Assembly: GCA_964617665.1 (NCBI GenBank)
Contig: CAZUAH010000082.1
Span: forward strand, 1 to 37,061
Direction of reading: 5' to 3'
Source of the DNA: JADHUC01 sp964617665
Lineage (GTDB): Bacteria > Planctomycetota > Planctomycetia > Pirellulales > Pirellulaceae
Length of the DNA: 37,061 nucleotides
How positions within the stretch are numbered: position 1 is the stretch's first letter; each line of letters opens with the position of its first letter. A model generated the notes under the pieces. It was not told where the DNA came from, made no database searches, and worked only from the letters and a program-made list of their open reading frames with translations. The position numbers were made by a program, and so were the translations under genes. Below, one piece after another: positions 6,888 to 14,861 of this stretch.

Positions 6888-7208
6888 CTATGAAGAAGAA
6901 TCTGTCGAAGTGGCTTTGATTTCAGCCGACGAACGGCGGCGCCGACGCTTGATTGGGGCTCTCACCCAGTCTTTGGTCATCGACTCGAAAACGTCCGGCG
7001 ACTCGTATCGGGCAATACCTTTTCCGTCCGGGATCGGACCGACCAGCCCGCGGAATACCGGTTTGCCTCGCAGCCCAAGATCGGTGCTACAGTCGTCGAT
7101 GCCAACTTTCACATGCATCCTCAGAAGCTGTTCCTCGGAATCAAAGTCGCGAATTCGGATCGATCCGTCGCTTTCCCGTGTGACAACTCGGTACGTGTTC
7201 TTAGCCAT
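6888..7208 (-). CDS. hypothetical protein with basic-acidic C-terminal tail
   Basis: The product is 106 residues from the ATG at 7208 (another ATG lies two codons upstream; AAGGGTGG precedes both). The opening MAKNTYRVVTRESDGSIRIR suggests a short beta-rich domain. The middle contains FRGLVGPIPDGKGIARYESP, and the end has a run of five arginines followed by a Ser/Thr-rich tail, probably disordered. No family was recognised. It has its own terminator downstream, which supports it being expressed. Confidence 0.6.
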   Translation of the reverse strand: MAKNTYRVVTRESDGSIRIRDFDSEEQLLRMHVKVGIDDCSTDLGLRGKPVFRGLVGPIPDGKGIARYESPDVFESMTKDWVRAPIKRRRRRSSAEIKATSTDSSS

Positions 7209-7550
7209 AGACATCCACCCTTCGAATCTTGTACTTCCCGCTTCCCGCTCTCGACAGGTGCATGTATCGTCCAGTGGACAAGGCAGATAGCACACAAAAC
7301 AAGTTGGCCTGCACAGCAATTGGATTCGTCCAAACCCGCACATCGCGAGTTTCTGGTTCTTGCTGCTCCCAGACTAGTTGGGCTGGGCGGGCGGGAGGTG
7401 TCCTGCGAAGCTACTACAGAGTGTGAGGGCGTCCGATTGAAACGGTGTTGCCGAATCAACATGCCGTCCGGACACGTCGCGTCGGTTGTGCGAATGGCAT
7501 CGGTTGCGCCACGTGCGTGCAGATTCTTGTGTGGGGCCCAGCGAACATGC
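7209..7550. other. 342-base intergenic stretch, nothing recognised
   Basis: This stretch lies downstream of the ExbD-like operon and upstream of the small hypothetical gene. Open frames cross it on both strands, but none has a ribosome binding site with a protein-like product. It should contain the promoter of the gene at 6888-7208, but I see no clear -35/-10 pair. Confidence 0.4.
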
Positions 7551-8570
7551 CTACTGGGATGCACTTCGGCTTCCATCGGGGGATCCGCCGATCGGATGGC
7601 CTTCAGGCATCGGTCGGCCAGCGGCCAGGAACCCTAGTCGGAACAGGTCTTCCTTTAGCGTACGAAACTGGCCAAAACTGCTGGGGTACACCCACACGGT
7701 CACTGTGGTGCGATCAGGATCGTGACGGCTGAGAACGGAACGGAACTGGGAATGCTCTTGCAGTGCAGCTTCGAGCGGCTCACCCAAGTCCTCGCGCACC
7801 GGAATTAGCATGAAGCGATCGAGCTCAATACGCTGCTGCATGGCCACAGCGCCGCCGCCGATCGGCCGTACTTGCTTCCCATGCCGCAGTGTGTACTTCA
7901 TTCGAAAGCCTCGCACCGGCCCAATGGTCTCGGTGACTCGCGGCGAGTCTTTCAGTTTCCAAACGATCTGGGGAGCCTCTTGTTTGAGCTTCCCGACCAA
8001 CTCGTCCCAGGGCACATAAGTCACGCGTCCGTTGTCGAGTCGAAAATGTACCTCCGTGCCAAACACCGTCTTGGCCATTGGCGTGGGTAAGTGCTTGATC
8101 ACGTTTTGCGGCGGCACGGAGTTCTCGAGCGACTGGCGGAATGCCTTCATATCCTCCAATTCGTTCCGTGCGACCATGACGTTCCGCCCCGCCTCCAGAC
8201 GTTGGCGTTGGGTTTCGTCCAGCACTTCTCGCTGCCGATTCAAATCCGCCTCGACCGCCCCAATTACCTCAAGGATCTTGTCCCGTTCTTTGCGACGATA
8301 GTCGATTTCGAATTGCTGGCGTTTGATTTTGGCATCGACTTGATGGATGTCGCTTTCCACCGCGTTGGCCGCGGCTTGGGCAGCCGCGATGTCGATGCCG
8401 GGATCGTCTTCCGCCTCCGCGTCGGCGGGCGTCGCTTCGACCATTGCGTCCGTGGCGCGTGCGCCGATCACTATGATCAAAATGATCAAGATACCGACCA
8501 GATTGGCAACGATGTCCAAAAAGGAATCCTGGCCGGGTGCGTCGTCGTGTTGTCGGGCTTCTCGTCTCAT
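7551..8570 (-). CDS. ExbD/TolR-like membrane protein (Asp-containing) with coiled coil
   Basis: The 339-residue protein has one N-terminal transmembrane helix (about 17-38) starting DSFLDIVANLVGILIILIIV. Asp19 lies where ExbD, TolR and MotB have the proton-translocating aspartate. A charged coiled coil (about 60-145) follows, then a soluble domain that ends in a Ser/Gly-rich tail. Topology and position after a TolQ/ExbB gene make it a stator subunit of a proton-driven motor spanning the inner membrane into the periplasm. The start is the ATG at 8570, six bases after the upstream TAG; a TTG at 8573 is possible. The cargo or target of the motor is unknown, and no TonB or Pal gene is present. 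Confidence 0.75.
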   Translation of the reverse strand: MRREARQHDDAPGQDSFLDIVANLVGILIILIIVIGARATDAMVEATPADAEAEDDPGIDIAAAQAAANAVESDIHQVDAKIKRQQFEIDYRRKERDKILEVIGAVEADLNRQREVLDETQRQRLEAGRNVMVARNELEDMKAFRQSLENSVPPQNVIKHLPTPMAKTVFGTEVHFRLDNGRVTYVPWDELVGKLKQEAPQIVWKLKDSPRVTETIGPVRGFRMKYTLRHGKQVRPIGGGAVAMQQRIELDRFMLIPVREDLGEPLEAALQEHSQFRSVLSRHDPDRTTVTVWVYPSSFGQFRTLKEDLFRLGFLAAGRPMPEGHPIGGSPDGSRSASQ

Positions 8571-8576
8571 CAAAGA

Positions 8577-10367
8577 CTATTTTCTTTCCACTTCCATGCC
8601 GCTGTCTTTCAACAGAATCTCCAACTCTCGAAAGCGGTCATCTGCGCCGGGTGCTACCGAGATTTTTAGCACTGGTTTCCAGTATCCGCCGGCAACCGCC
8701 ATCCCCCAACCGTCCATGTGCGTCCAAACGGTTGAAACGAACTGCTCGATCGACCCTCGCACGGAACCAACCACGGGGATGACTTGCGGTTGCTCGTGAT
8801 CGCCTCGATCGGGCAAAATCACGAGCCGGTCGTAATAACACTGGATAGCGATGGGCCTGGTGATGCCGGTGGAATGGGCCACGACCTTCGGCAGAGCCCA
8901 ATTCGCCCCTTTCGTCTTCGCCATGCTGGACATCGCGGCACCGTTTGCACTGCACGAGGCTCCGGCTCCTTGGCTGCCCATTGACCCACCGGCTTGGGCG
9001 CCCGACGCCCCACCCGCTTGGCCGCCACTAGGTCTGCCCGGTTGACCGCCTGATGGTCCGCCTGTTTGGCCACCTGATGGTCCGCCTGTTTGGCCACCTG
9101 ATGGCCCGCTCGCTTGGCCACCGCCGGGTCTACCCGTTTGACCGCCACTAGGTCTGCCCGTCTGGCCGCGCTGTCCTCCGGTCATTTGCCCTGGACGCAT
9201 CCCCGCCCCTGGCTGTGGTCTTTGGCCGGACGGTCCACCTCCTGGCCTCGAGGCCTGATGTGCCCACCGGTCATCGCCCCCGAGGGATCGCCTGCCCGGT
9301 CTCCTACCACCGCCGGTGCCAACTCCGATACCCGCCCCGCTTCCATCGCCAATTCCGCCAAGAGAGTGTCCGCCTTCGTCTGGTTGCTCACGGAAGGTGA
9401 AGTCACCTGGCTCGGCCGTCCGGTCAAAGCGGCTGGGCATGGCCGCCGCCAGCGTTGCTTGACGCTGTCGGGCTGTTTTGATGGTGGCTTCGAGAAGGCG
9501 TTGCAGGGTAGGGTCGCTGGGAGGGTATTTCAAGATCATGTCGGCATCAACCAACTCGTAGCCAAACTCGTCATCCCAAGAAGCCATGGCTGCTCGAGCC
9601 ATCGTGTAAGCAACCGCTCCATCGGGGCGCACGATCAGCAGGGGATACGGCTCGCCATGATTGGCCTCGCCTTCGACGCGTGCCCAGTGCTCGCGGATTG
9701 TGCGCAAAGCCGCATCCAGAGGATTGCCGGGACCCAGCGGACCTGCAAAATCGGCTGGCTGTAGCACAACCCCTTCCGGATGGATGACGATCCCAGACTG
9801 TGTGCACTCGATGTAGATCGGTCGTCGTCGCGTTCCGTTGGGGCCGCGATAGGCAATGATGGTAAACGATCGTTGGCGTTCGGCGGCCTCCTGACGGACC
9901 TCGTCCAACCGTTTTCGTTCCGCCGCGATTTCCGCTTGAATGCGAGCCAGCTTTGAACGAACTGACGCTTGATCCTGTCCGCCGGCGTTACGTAGCTTCT
10001 CCAACTCAGCCGCTTCCGCCTGAAGCCGTTTCCATCTCGCCTCCAGGCGGCGAATGTGGTCTTCCAGGTGGCTCAGTTCGAGTCGCCGGTCCGCCAATTG
10101 TCCGGTTAGCTCGGTGCGCTGTTGCTCCAGGATCTCCCGTCGCCAATCGACATCTTCCTGTTCCTCACGCAACTTGGCCCGCGCGGCCTGCTGCTCTTCA
10201 TCGTTCTGTTGCGCTACCGCGTCCGCAATCGTATCGGCATGCACTCGAGCTTGATGCACGACGAGGACCAGCAGCACGATTAGCGCCCCCATCGTGCAGA
10301 TCAACACGGCCAGGAACGGAAAGAGGGAAACGCTTATGGAAGGTTTGCGCAACGGACGCCGTCTCAT
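8577..10367 (-). CDS. large ExbD-like membrane protein with coiled coil and Gly-rich repeat region
   Basis: The protein is 596 residues. A single transmembrane helix (about 15-38, SVSLFPFLAVLICTMGALIV) is followed by a long coiled coil (about 45-170), a soluble domain beginning FTIIAYRGPNGTRR (about 172-300), a Gly/Pro/Gln-rich low-complexity stretch (about 320-475) with GGPSGGQT-like repeats, and a compact C-terminal domain (about 490-596). The layout matches the next gene, but the helix has Ala where that protein has Asp19. It may therefore be a non-proton-conducting partner. It starts with an ATGA overlap on the TolQ-like gene, and its stop is six bases from the next ATG, so the three are one operon. 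Function is inferred from topology and neighbours. Confidence 0.75.
   Translation of the reverse strand: MRRRPLRKPSISVSLFPFLAVLICTMGALIVLLVLVVHQARVHADTIADAVAQQNDEEQQAARAKLREEQEDVDWRREILEQQRTELTGQLADRRLELSHLEDHIRRLEARWKRLQAEAAELEKLRNAGGQDQASVRSKLARIQAEIAAERKRLDEVRQEAAERQRSFTIIAYRGPNGTRRRPIYIECTQSGIVIHPEGVVLQPADFAGPLGPGNPLDAALRTIREHWARVEGEANHGEPYPLLIVRPDGAVAYTMARAAMASWDDEFGYELVDADMILKYPPSDPTLQRLLEATIKTARQRQATLAAAMPSRFDRTAEPGDFTFREQPDEGGHSLGGIGDGSGAGIGVGTGGGRRPGRRSLGGDDRWAHQASRPGGGPSGQRPQPGAGMRPGQMTGGQRGQTGRPSGGQTGRPGGGQASGPSGGQTGGPSGGQTGGPSGGQPGRPSGGQAGGASGAQAGGSMGSQGAGASCSANGAAMSSMAKTKGANWALPKVVAHSTGITRPIAIQCYYDRLVILPDRGDHEQPQVIPVVGSVRGSIEQFVSTVWTHMDGWGMAVAGGYWKPVLKISVAPGADDRFRELEILLKDSGMEVERK
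8998..9165 (-). repeat. 24-bp coding minisatellite, seven units
   Basis: Seven consecutive 24-base units can be laid out from 8998 to 9165. The units at 9046-9069 and 9070-9093 differ by one base, while the outer ones diverge. They encode the (GGPSGGQT)-like octapeptides of the large ExbD-like protein. The period is a multiple of three, so slippage would change linker length without breaking the frame. Confidence 0.85.
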
Positions 10368-11701
10368 GCCGCGCGGCCTTTGGTTGAAGACTCTTTCAGG
10401 TCAACCTGCGGTACCTCGTCGACTGGGCCGTCCAATCGTGTGCTGAGCAGATGGATAGCTGCCGACAAGCTCATCACCGTATCTTCGAAGTTCTTAGCAC
10501 CGGACAGGGCCTTGAGGTTCTCGTTCAAGGACTTCTCCAGGCGTATTACGTCGCCTGTGGCCTCGACGGCTTTAGCCATGACCTCACCCTGTTTGATCAT
10601 CTCCTGTTGCTGCGTCTGCATCATCCGTGCGTTGTTCGACAACGCCGTCTGTAACTGCTCCCAACGTTGCCGCGTTTGGTCAGAGCTGGCCCGCTCGACT
10701 CGGGCCATTTCGGCGGCATGTTTCACCAACGTGTGCTCCAACGCTCCAGCCAACGCAGTTTGGAGTTGTTGCCCGGACGCTGCCGACAACTGGCTCCAAT
10801 GCTCGTGAGCGGCGTCGATGGTTGTCTGCCACAACTTGGCTTGGCGCCCGACAAGTCGTTTTGTCGCCGTGAGGATTTCGTTGCACATGCGTTCGACAGA
10901 CGTCAGATGCGGATCGTTGCCCGAACCGACTTGCTGGAAACGACCGACCATTTGTTCGTTGGTCCGAATGTCGACTGCTGCCAATAGCTGCATCTCGATA
11001 CGGTCAATCAAGAACTGGATGAACATCAACACAATGGATAGCGATAGGGCCAGGGCGGTTGTGTCGAATGCGATGTACAAGCCAGCCAACAGTCCGTCCA
11101 TGGCACCCTGGATATCTGTTGCCAGTTGTTTGGGATCGAGATCACCCAAGGCTCGCGTAATGCCGATCACCGTCCCCAGAAACCCCAGCATCGGCGTGGC
11201 CCAGATGATGATGCGCATCAGAGCATAGCTGTCGTGTTGACGGGCCGCATCCATGTCGGCCAGGTATTTCAATTCGTCATCCAGACCCTCGGCAGATGAC
11301 TTTCGGCTCACGAATCGCAAGGCATCTCGCAGACGCCGCCCGAGATAGGAACCGCGGGCCGTCGCGGACAGGCCGTCCAATTCGCCCAGCAGACGTGAGG
11401 CATCTTCGGCTTTGTCTCCGGCGGGCGGCGGCTCCTTCAAGCGAATCGAACCCAAGGCCACGTATTGCCCCAACACGTCCAGCAACTTCAGACACAGAGC
11501 CGCCAAACCGACGAAAAACATCCCCGTAGCGACAAACGAGACGGGGTGGGTGGCGAAGTATCGGTGCATCGCGGGGACGTTCAACGGTCCCCGGAATATG
11601 AGCACGTAGAAAAGACTGCTGCCGGCAGCGCCCAGTAACAATGGCCATCCCAGGCTGCTGAGGATTACGACAAGCGAGTTGCGTTCTTGTTTTCGAGGCA
11701 C
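10364..11701 (-). CDS. MotA/TolQ/ExbB-family proton channel protein with long coiled-coil tail
   Basis: The 445-residue protein has transmembrane helices at about 12-33, 52-78, 165-188 and 203-235. The third and fourth carry the family core: MLGFLGTVIGITRAL, then DGLLAGLYIAFDTTALALSLS. In the family these helices form the pentameric ring around the ExbD/TolR helices. The last 200 residues are Gln/Ala/Glu-rich and predicted to be coiled coil, longer than in ordinary ExbB or TolQ. It is first in an operon with the two ExbD-like genes and overlaps the next one by four bases. Zorya ZorA also has a long tail, but no ZorB-type peptidoglycan domain or helicase is here, so a housekeeping envelope motor is more likely. 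Confidence 0.88.
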   Translation of the reverse strand: MPRKQERNSLVVILSSLGWPLLLGAAGSSLFYVLIFRGPLNVPAMHRYFATHPVSFVATGMFFVGLAALCLKLLDVLGQYVALGSIRLKEPPPAGDKAEDASRLLGELDGLSATARGSYLGRRLRDALRFVSRKSSAEGLDDELKYLADMDAARQHDSYALMRIIIWATPMLGFLGTVIGITRALGDLDPKQLATDIQGAMDGLLAGLYIAFDTTALALSLSIVLMFIQFLIDRIEMQLLAAVDIRTNEQMVGRFQQVGSGNDPHLTSVERMCNEILTATKRLVGRQAKLWQTTIDAAHEHWSQLSAASGQQLQTALAGALEHTLVKHAAEMARVERASSDQTRQRWEQLQTALSNNARMMQTQQQEMIKQGEVMAKAVEATGDVIRLEKSLNENLKALSGAKNFEDTVMSLSAAIHLLSTRLDGPVDEVPQVDLKESSTKGRAA

Positions 11702-12074
11702 GTTGGGCCGTCCTTTGCTGCGATCGTCATTCCATCGTCAACGGAAGGAAATGGTCACGGCCAGCTAGCAGCCGCGCACACATCGTCCACTAAAGACGAT
11801 GAGCTGTCCCCAAAATCGGTATAACCGTTAGAGTTGAATGAGCCTGTTTCGCCAAAACAACAAGAAAGCAAATAATCGCTACGAGCGATAAAGTCGGAGA
11901 ATCCCTACGACCGATTAATTGCCTGTCTACCCAGACGTCCACAGCCCGATCAGTTGTGGCTCTTGCGATCTACGCATTCCCAGGGGGGAAAAGAGATAGC
12001 CCGGCGACGCGGTCACGCGTTCCCGCCGGGCTATTTTCTTAATTTCATTTCCAGAAACCCCGACGCCCGTTACC
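11702..12074. other. 373-base intergenic stretch with inverted repeats upstream of the TolQ-like operon
   Basis: This should hold the promoter of the minus-strand TolQ-like operon. Two short inverted repeats sit side by side: ATCGCT-ACG-AGCGAT, and TCGG...CCGA about 15 bases away, both around a TACGA core (about 11873-11916). They could be operator half-sites. The queC terminator (11998-12032) lies at the right side. No protein-coding frame is convincing. Confidence 0.4.
11988..12037 (-). terminator. intrinsic terminator of queC, bidirectional in form
   Basis: AGCCCGGCG (11998-12006) pairs perfectly with CGCCGGGCT (12024-12032). On the minus strand the stem is followed by ATCTCTTTT, and on the plus strand by ATTTTCTT, so it could stop transcription from either side. 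The only gene pointing into it is queC. Confidence 0.75.
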
Positions 12075-12761
12075 TCACGACGCGTACAGCGTGGGATCTT
12101 CGAGGCCTGTTTCTCGAAACGCTTGCTGTCTCTCCGCGCATTTGTTGCAGCGACCGCAATGAAGGCCATCCGTAGGAGAGATGCACGAAAACGTGAGTTC
12201 CAGCGGACAGTCTCGTCCCCGCACCATGACTTGTCGCTTGTCGAGCCGCGAGAACGGCAGCACAATGCGGAGTGGCTTTGTTCCGGCGTAGCAGTTGAAC
12301 ATGGCTTGGGCGTGGTCGAAGAACGTTTGTGTGGCATCGGCGAATGGGCTGGTGCCCAGCGGAGCCAACGCCAACTCGCACACCTCGTTCAACTGGCACC
12401 ACACAGCGGCTTTCGCGACCAGAAGTGCATTCCGTCCGGGCAAGAAGACGGCTTCGTCCGCCGAATCGTCTGCAGGCGTGCCCTCACCATTCGTGCTCCA
12501 GTGCTCTCCGTACAGATCTGTTAACGGTAGATCGAGCTCGACTAGATCGCACAGCCGTGGTGAATGGATGGCCTGCAGATAACGGCGAAGCGACTCGGTC
12601 TCTTCTCGCTCCCAGACGAGATTCGAACGCACATACAAAGGCTGCACGGGCCGGTTTTCCTGGAGCAATTCGCTGACCATGATGCAGCTATCCAGCCCCC
12701 CGCTGGCCAACACTGCAATAATATCCTTCGCACTTTCCGAACGTACTTGCGAACGTGGCAA
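12075..12761 (-). CDS. queC: 7-cyano-7-deazaguanine (preQ0) synthase family protein
   Basis: The 228-residue ATP-dependent enzyme belongs to the QueC family, which converts 7-carboxy-7-deazaguanine to preQ0, a precursor of queuosine in tRNA. It has the PP-loop SGGLDS (20-25), the conserved LPGRNALL (108-115) and the zinc site of four cysteines, Cys193, Cys202, Cys205 and Cys208 (CISPTDGLHCGRCNKC). The segment between, including TSPFADATQTFF, deviates from the model proteobacterial enzyme, so a specialised QueC-like relative remains possible. Translation seems to start at a TTG (12761) with AGGGG upstream; no ATG precedes the PP-loop in frame. No other queuosine genes are nearby. Confidence 0.85.
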   Translation of the reverse strand: MPRSQVRSESAKDIIAVLASGGLDSCIMVSELLQENRPVQPLYVRSNLVWEREETESLRRYLQAIHSPRLCDLVELDLPLTDLYGEHWSTNGEGTPADDSADEAVFLPGRNALLVAKAAVWCQLNEVCELALAPLGTSPFADATQTFFDHAQAMFNCYAGTKPLRIVLPFSRLDKRQVMVRGRDCPLELTFSCISPTDGLHCGRCNKCAERQQAFRETGLEDPTLYAS

Positions 12762-13088
12762 CTCTTGCGACCCCTAAAGAGAGTGGAAAGCGGTAAAAAC
12801 CGACCATGTTCGGGGTAATTTCCTTGTCGATCGTTAAAAGCGGAGCGATACTTTGTAGTTACCCCTAGATTTTCGCTATCAACGGCAAACCTTGAAACCG
12901 TTGAGACCGCTTTTAGAATAATAGGATGAGAGAATATAGGGGGAATGTCGCGGTGATAATCTTCACGAAGAAGATTTCGGCCGAGGGCCGGCCGCGCTGA
13001 CACCCACATAAGGTGGATGCCGGATGACTTCCGGCTTCCCGTCATTCGGGTCTCGCATCATCGCTCTGGTACCAACTGAGAATCCATC
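12762..13088. other. 327-base divergent intergenic region with leader hairpins
   Basis: This lies between queC (minus) and the acidic HTH protein (plus). It contains a sigma70-like promoter (12892-12919) and, near the gene, two tandem hairpins: GCCGGA-TGACT-TCCGGC (13019-13035) and CCCG-TCATT-CGGG (13038-13050). A 20-codon upstream frame (13017-13079) starts at an ATG directly abutting AGGTGG and ends nine bases before the HTH gene. It spans both hairpins and could be a leader peptide, but its ribosome binding spacing is poor. Confidence 0.4.
12892..12919 (+). promoter_or_regulatory. candidate sigma70-type promoter for the acidic HTH protein
   Basis: TTGAAA (12892-12897) and TAGAAT (12914-12919) are separated by 16 bases, in an AT-rich patch within otherwise GC-rich DNA. 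It would give a leader of about 160 bases before the start codon at 13089. Confidence 0.45.
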
Positions 13089-14549
13089 ATGTCCAATCTT
13101 ATCGATTCGAAACAGGCTGCCCAAACGCTCGGCGTCAGTGAAGACCAACTGAACGAAATGCGTCTGAGCGGGGAGATTCATGCAGTTCGCGACGGGGCGG
13201 GCTGGAAATTCAAAAGCGACGAAATCGAACGGGTAGCCGAAGAGAAAGGCATTTCCTCGTCCGATGGTGACGTGACAGACGTCGACGATGAGTTGGACCT
13301 CAGCGGACTGGAACCAGACGGCGCCTCCGGTTTGGACTTGGACTTGGAGGCTGGCGATGCCAGCGATGCCCCCACCGCGATTGGAACACTGGAGCAATTC
13401 GAATCAGAGCCTGCTGGCGAAAGCGGACTGAGCTTGTCCGATGATCCCGAGGTTGATGACTCGACCATTGGAGACGATGACGATGTCTTAGTTCCCAGCG
13501 AGTCGGATGTGCTTGACGGACTGGCGGACGGAAGCGATGCGGGAGTGTTAGGCGGTTCAGACAAAGACGTCCTGGGAACATCGACGGATTCCGACAAGGA
13601 CGTGTTGGGTGGGTCGGGGACTGGGTCGGACGTAGCGCTGGTGCCGGACGCAAACGGTAGCGGGCTGAACTTGGTTGCTGACAGTTCCGCTGATGTGCTG
13701 GGTGGCAGTGACGTCAGCCTGGACGAAGGCGGCACGGGCGATGCGGGAACGGGCCCCAATCTAGGTAGCGGTGAACTGGACTTCGAGGGCAGCGATATTG
13801 GCATCGTGTCCGACGTGTCGCTCGATGACGACTTGGCCCTGGGCGAAGAGGAAGAAGACGAACTGACCATCGGGGACGACGACGAGTTAGCTCTGGACGA
13901 GGACGACGAATTGGTCCTGGACGGAGGCAGCGACGTCACCGGCGGGGCCGGCGATACGGGAATCAACCTTACCAGCCCAAGCGATAGCGGATTGAACCTG
14001 GAAGAAGAGCCATTAGATCTCGCGGGTTCGTCAGTCTCGTCGCTCGAGCTGCCAGAAGATGACGATATCATTGACCTTGACGATCTAGAAGCCGGTCCGG
14101 ACGAAGCCACTCAGTTGAAGATGGACGAGGACTTCCAGCTCGCGCCATCTGCCGACGCGGAAGCGGACGACGACGAGGACAGCGGCTCGCAGGTAATCGC
14201 CCTGGAAGACTCGGAGGCATTCGAACAGGCGCTCCCCGAAGCCGCAATGGACGCGGTCGAGCCCATTGTGGGTGAACAGACCGATGAGCTGGAAACGGCG
14301 TTGGATGAATCTGAAGTGGCCTCGGTCGCCAAGCCCGCGCTGCCCGATTCGGCGCTGACTGCAGGCAGACCAGAACTGCCATACTCCGTCTGGAATGTGC
14401 TGAGCCTCTTGGCGATCGTCGTGATACTGGCGCTGACCGGAATGCTGATGACGGACTGTATCCGCAACATGTGGAGCTGGGACAGCACTTATACGGCATC
14501 GACGCCGATTATGGACACGATGATCCGCATGTTTGGAATGGAGCCGTAG
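13089..14549 (+). CDS. HTH protein with very long acidic linker and C-terminal membrane helix
   Basis: The 486-residue protein has three parts. Residues 1-56 are an excisionase/MerR-like helix-turn-helix (SKQAAQTLGVSEDQLNEMRL, then GAGWKFKSDEIERV). Residues 57-420 are extremely rich in Asp, Glu, Gly and Ser, with recurring blocks such as SDVLGGSD, SGLNL and LTIGDDDELAL. Residues about 435-459 (VWNVLSLLAIVVILALTG) form a transmembrane helix with a short tail. The N-terminal domain would bind DNA or another protein in the cytoplasm while the protein is membrane-anchored. Similar proteins are known to me from planctomycete genomes without assigned function. The acidic stretch should be disordered. 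The start is the ATG at 13089, following a weak GAGA. Confidence 0.8.
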   Translation: MSNLIDSKQAAQTLGVSEDQLNEMRLSGEIHAVRDGAGWKFKSDEIERVAEEKGISSSDGDVTDVDDELDLSGLEPDGASGLDLDLEAGDASDAPTAIGTLEQFESEPAGESGLSLSDDPEVDDSTIGDDDDVLVPSESDVLDGLADGSDAGVLGGSDKDVLGTSTDSDKDVLGGSGTGSDVALVPDANGSGLNLVADSSADVLGGSDVSLDEGGTGDAGTGPNLGSGELDFEGSDIGIVSDVSLDDDLALGEEEEDELTIGDDDELALDEDDELVLDGGSDVTGGAGDTGINLTSPSDSGLNLEEEPLDLAGSSVSSLELPEDDDIIDLDDLEAGPDEATQLKMDEDFQLAPSADAEADDDEDSGSQVIALEDSEAFEQALPEAAMDAVEPIVGEQTDELETALDESEVASVAKPALPDSALTAGRPELPYSVWNVLSLLAIVVILALTGMLMTDCIRNMWSWDSTYTASTPIMDTMIRMFGMEP

Positions 14550-14861
14550 ACGAGGCTCCAGCCTGTGGCTTCTCGCGAATTCGCTTTCCATCATGCGCAA
14601 CCAGCCGACCTGTCTTGTGTAATCCGATGCGCTCGCGCACACCGCCCTCTTCGTACTGTATCTTTTCGACCTCATTGCGCTATAATCTAGTACTCTGTCG
14701 GGCATGACAGACCGAAGTCGACTTTGTCCCGTCACGAATAGACCCCAGCAGCGAGCAATGGGTTGTCTCGTCCGGCTGAAGCCCCCCTCTCAGCCTACCC
14801 GAGGATGGCATCGACCGGTTTCTCTCGGGTGTTCTCTGCTGACAACCAACAGGAAGACGAC
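14550..14861. other. 312-base intergenic region with a consensus -10 box
   Basis: This follows the HTH gene and precedes the lipoprotein gene. It contains a perfect TATAAT (14681-14686). No recognisable -35 hexamer lies 16-18 bases upstream, so it may need an activator. No hairpin with a T-run was seen after 14549. The frame of the lipoprotein stays open upstream to 14763, but the added residues look random. Confidence 0.4.
14681..14686 (+). promoter_or_regulatory. candidate -10 box for the lipoprotein and cytochrome c maturation operon
   Basis: A consensus TATAAT lies 176 bases before the GTG start at 14862, with a poor -35 region. The T-rich, AT-rich local setting supports it weakly. Confidence 0.35.

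Noticed and set aside
8998..9165. CRISPR-like array of short repeats
   Set aside because: The 24-base units are contiguous with no spacers and encode a Gly-rich peptide repeat in frame.
7551..11701. Zorya-like anti-phage system based on the MotA-family protein with a long tail
   Set aside because: There is no ZorB with an OmpA-like domain, no ZorC/D/E helicase or nuclease; the partners are ExbD-like proteins instead.
13178..14110. Long minus-strand Ser/Pro-rich frame opposite the acidic HTH gene
   Set aside because: It is the antisense of Asp/Gly/Ser-rich codons, which leaves the opposite strand open; no ribosome binding site or domain.
14725..14740. CCCGTCACG 9-mer upstream of the lipoprotein gene, like the core of the repeated element
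   Set aside because: The rest of the element is absent; a 9-base match can occur by chance.
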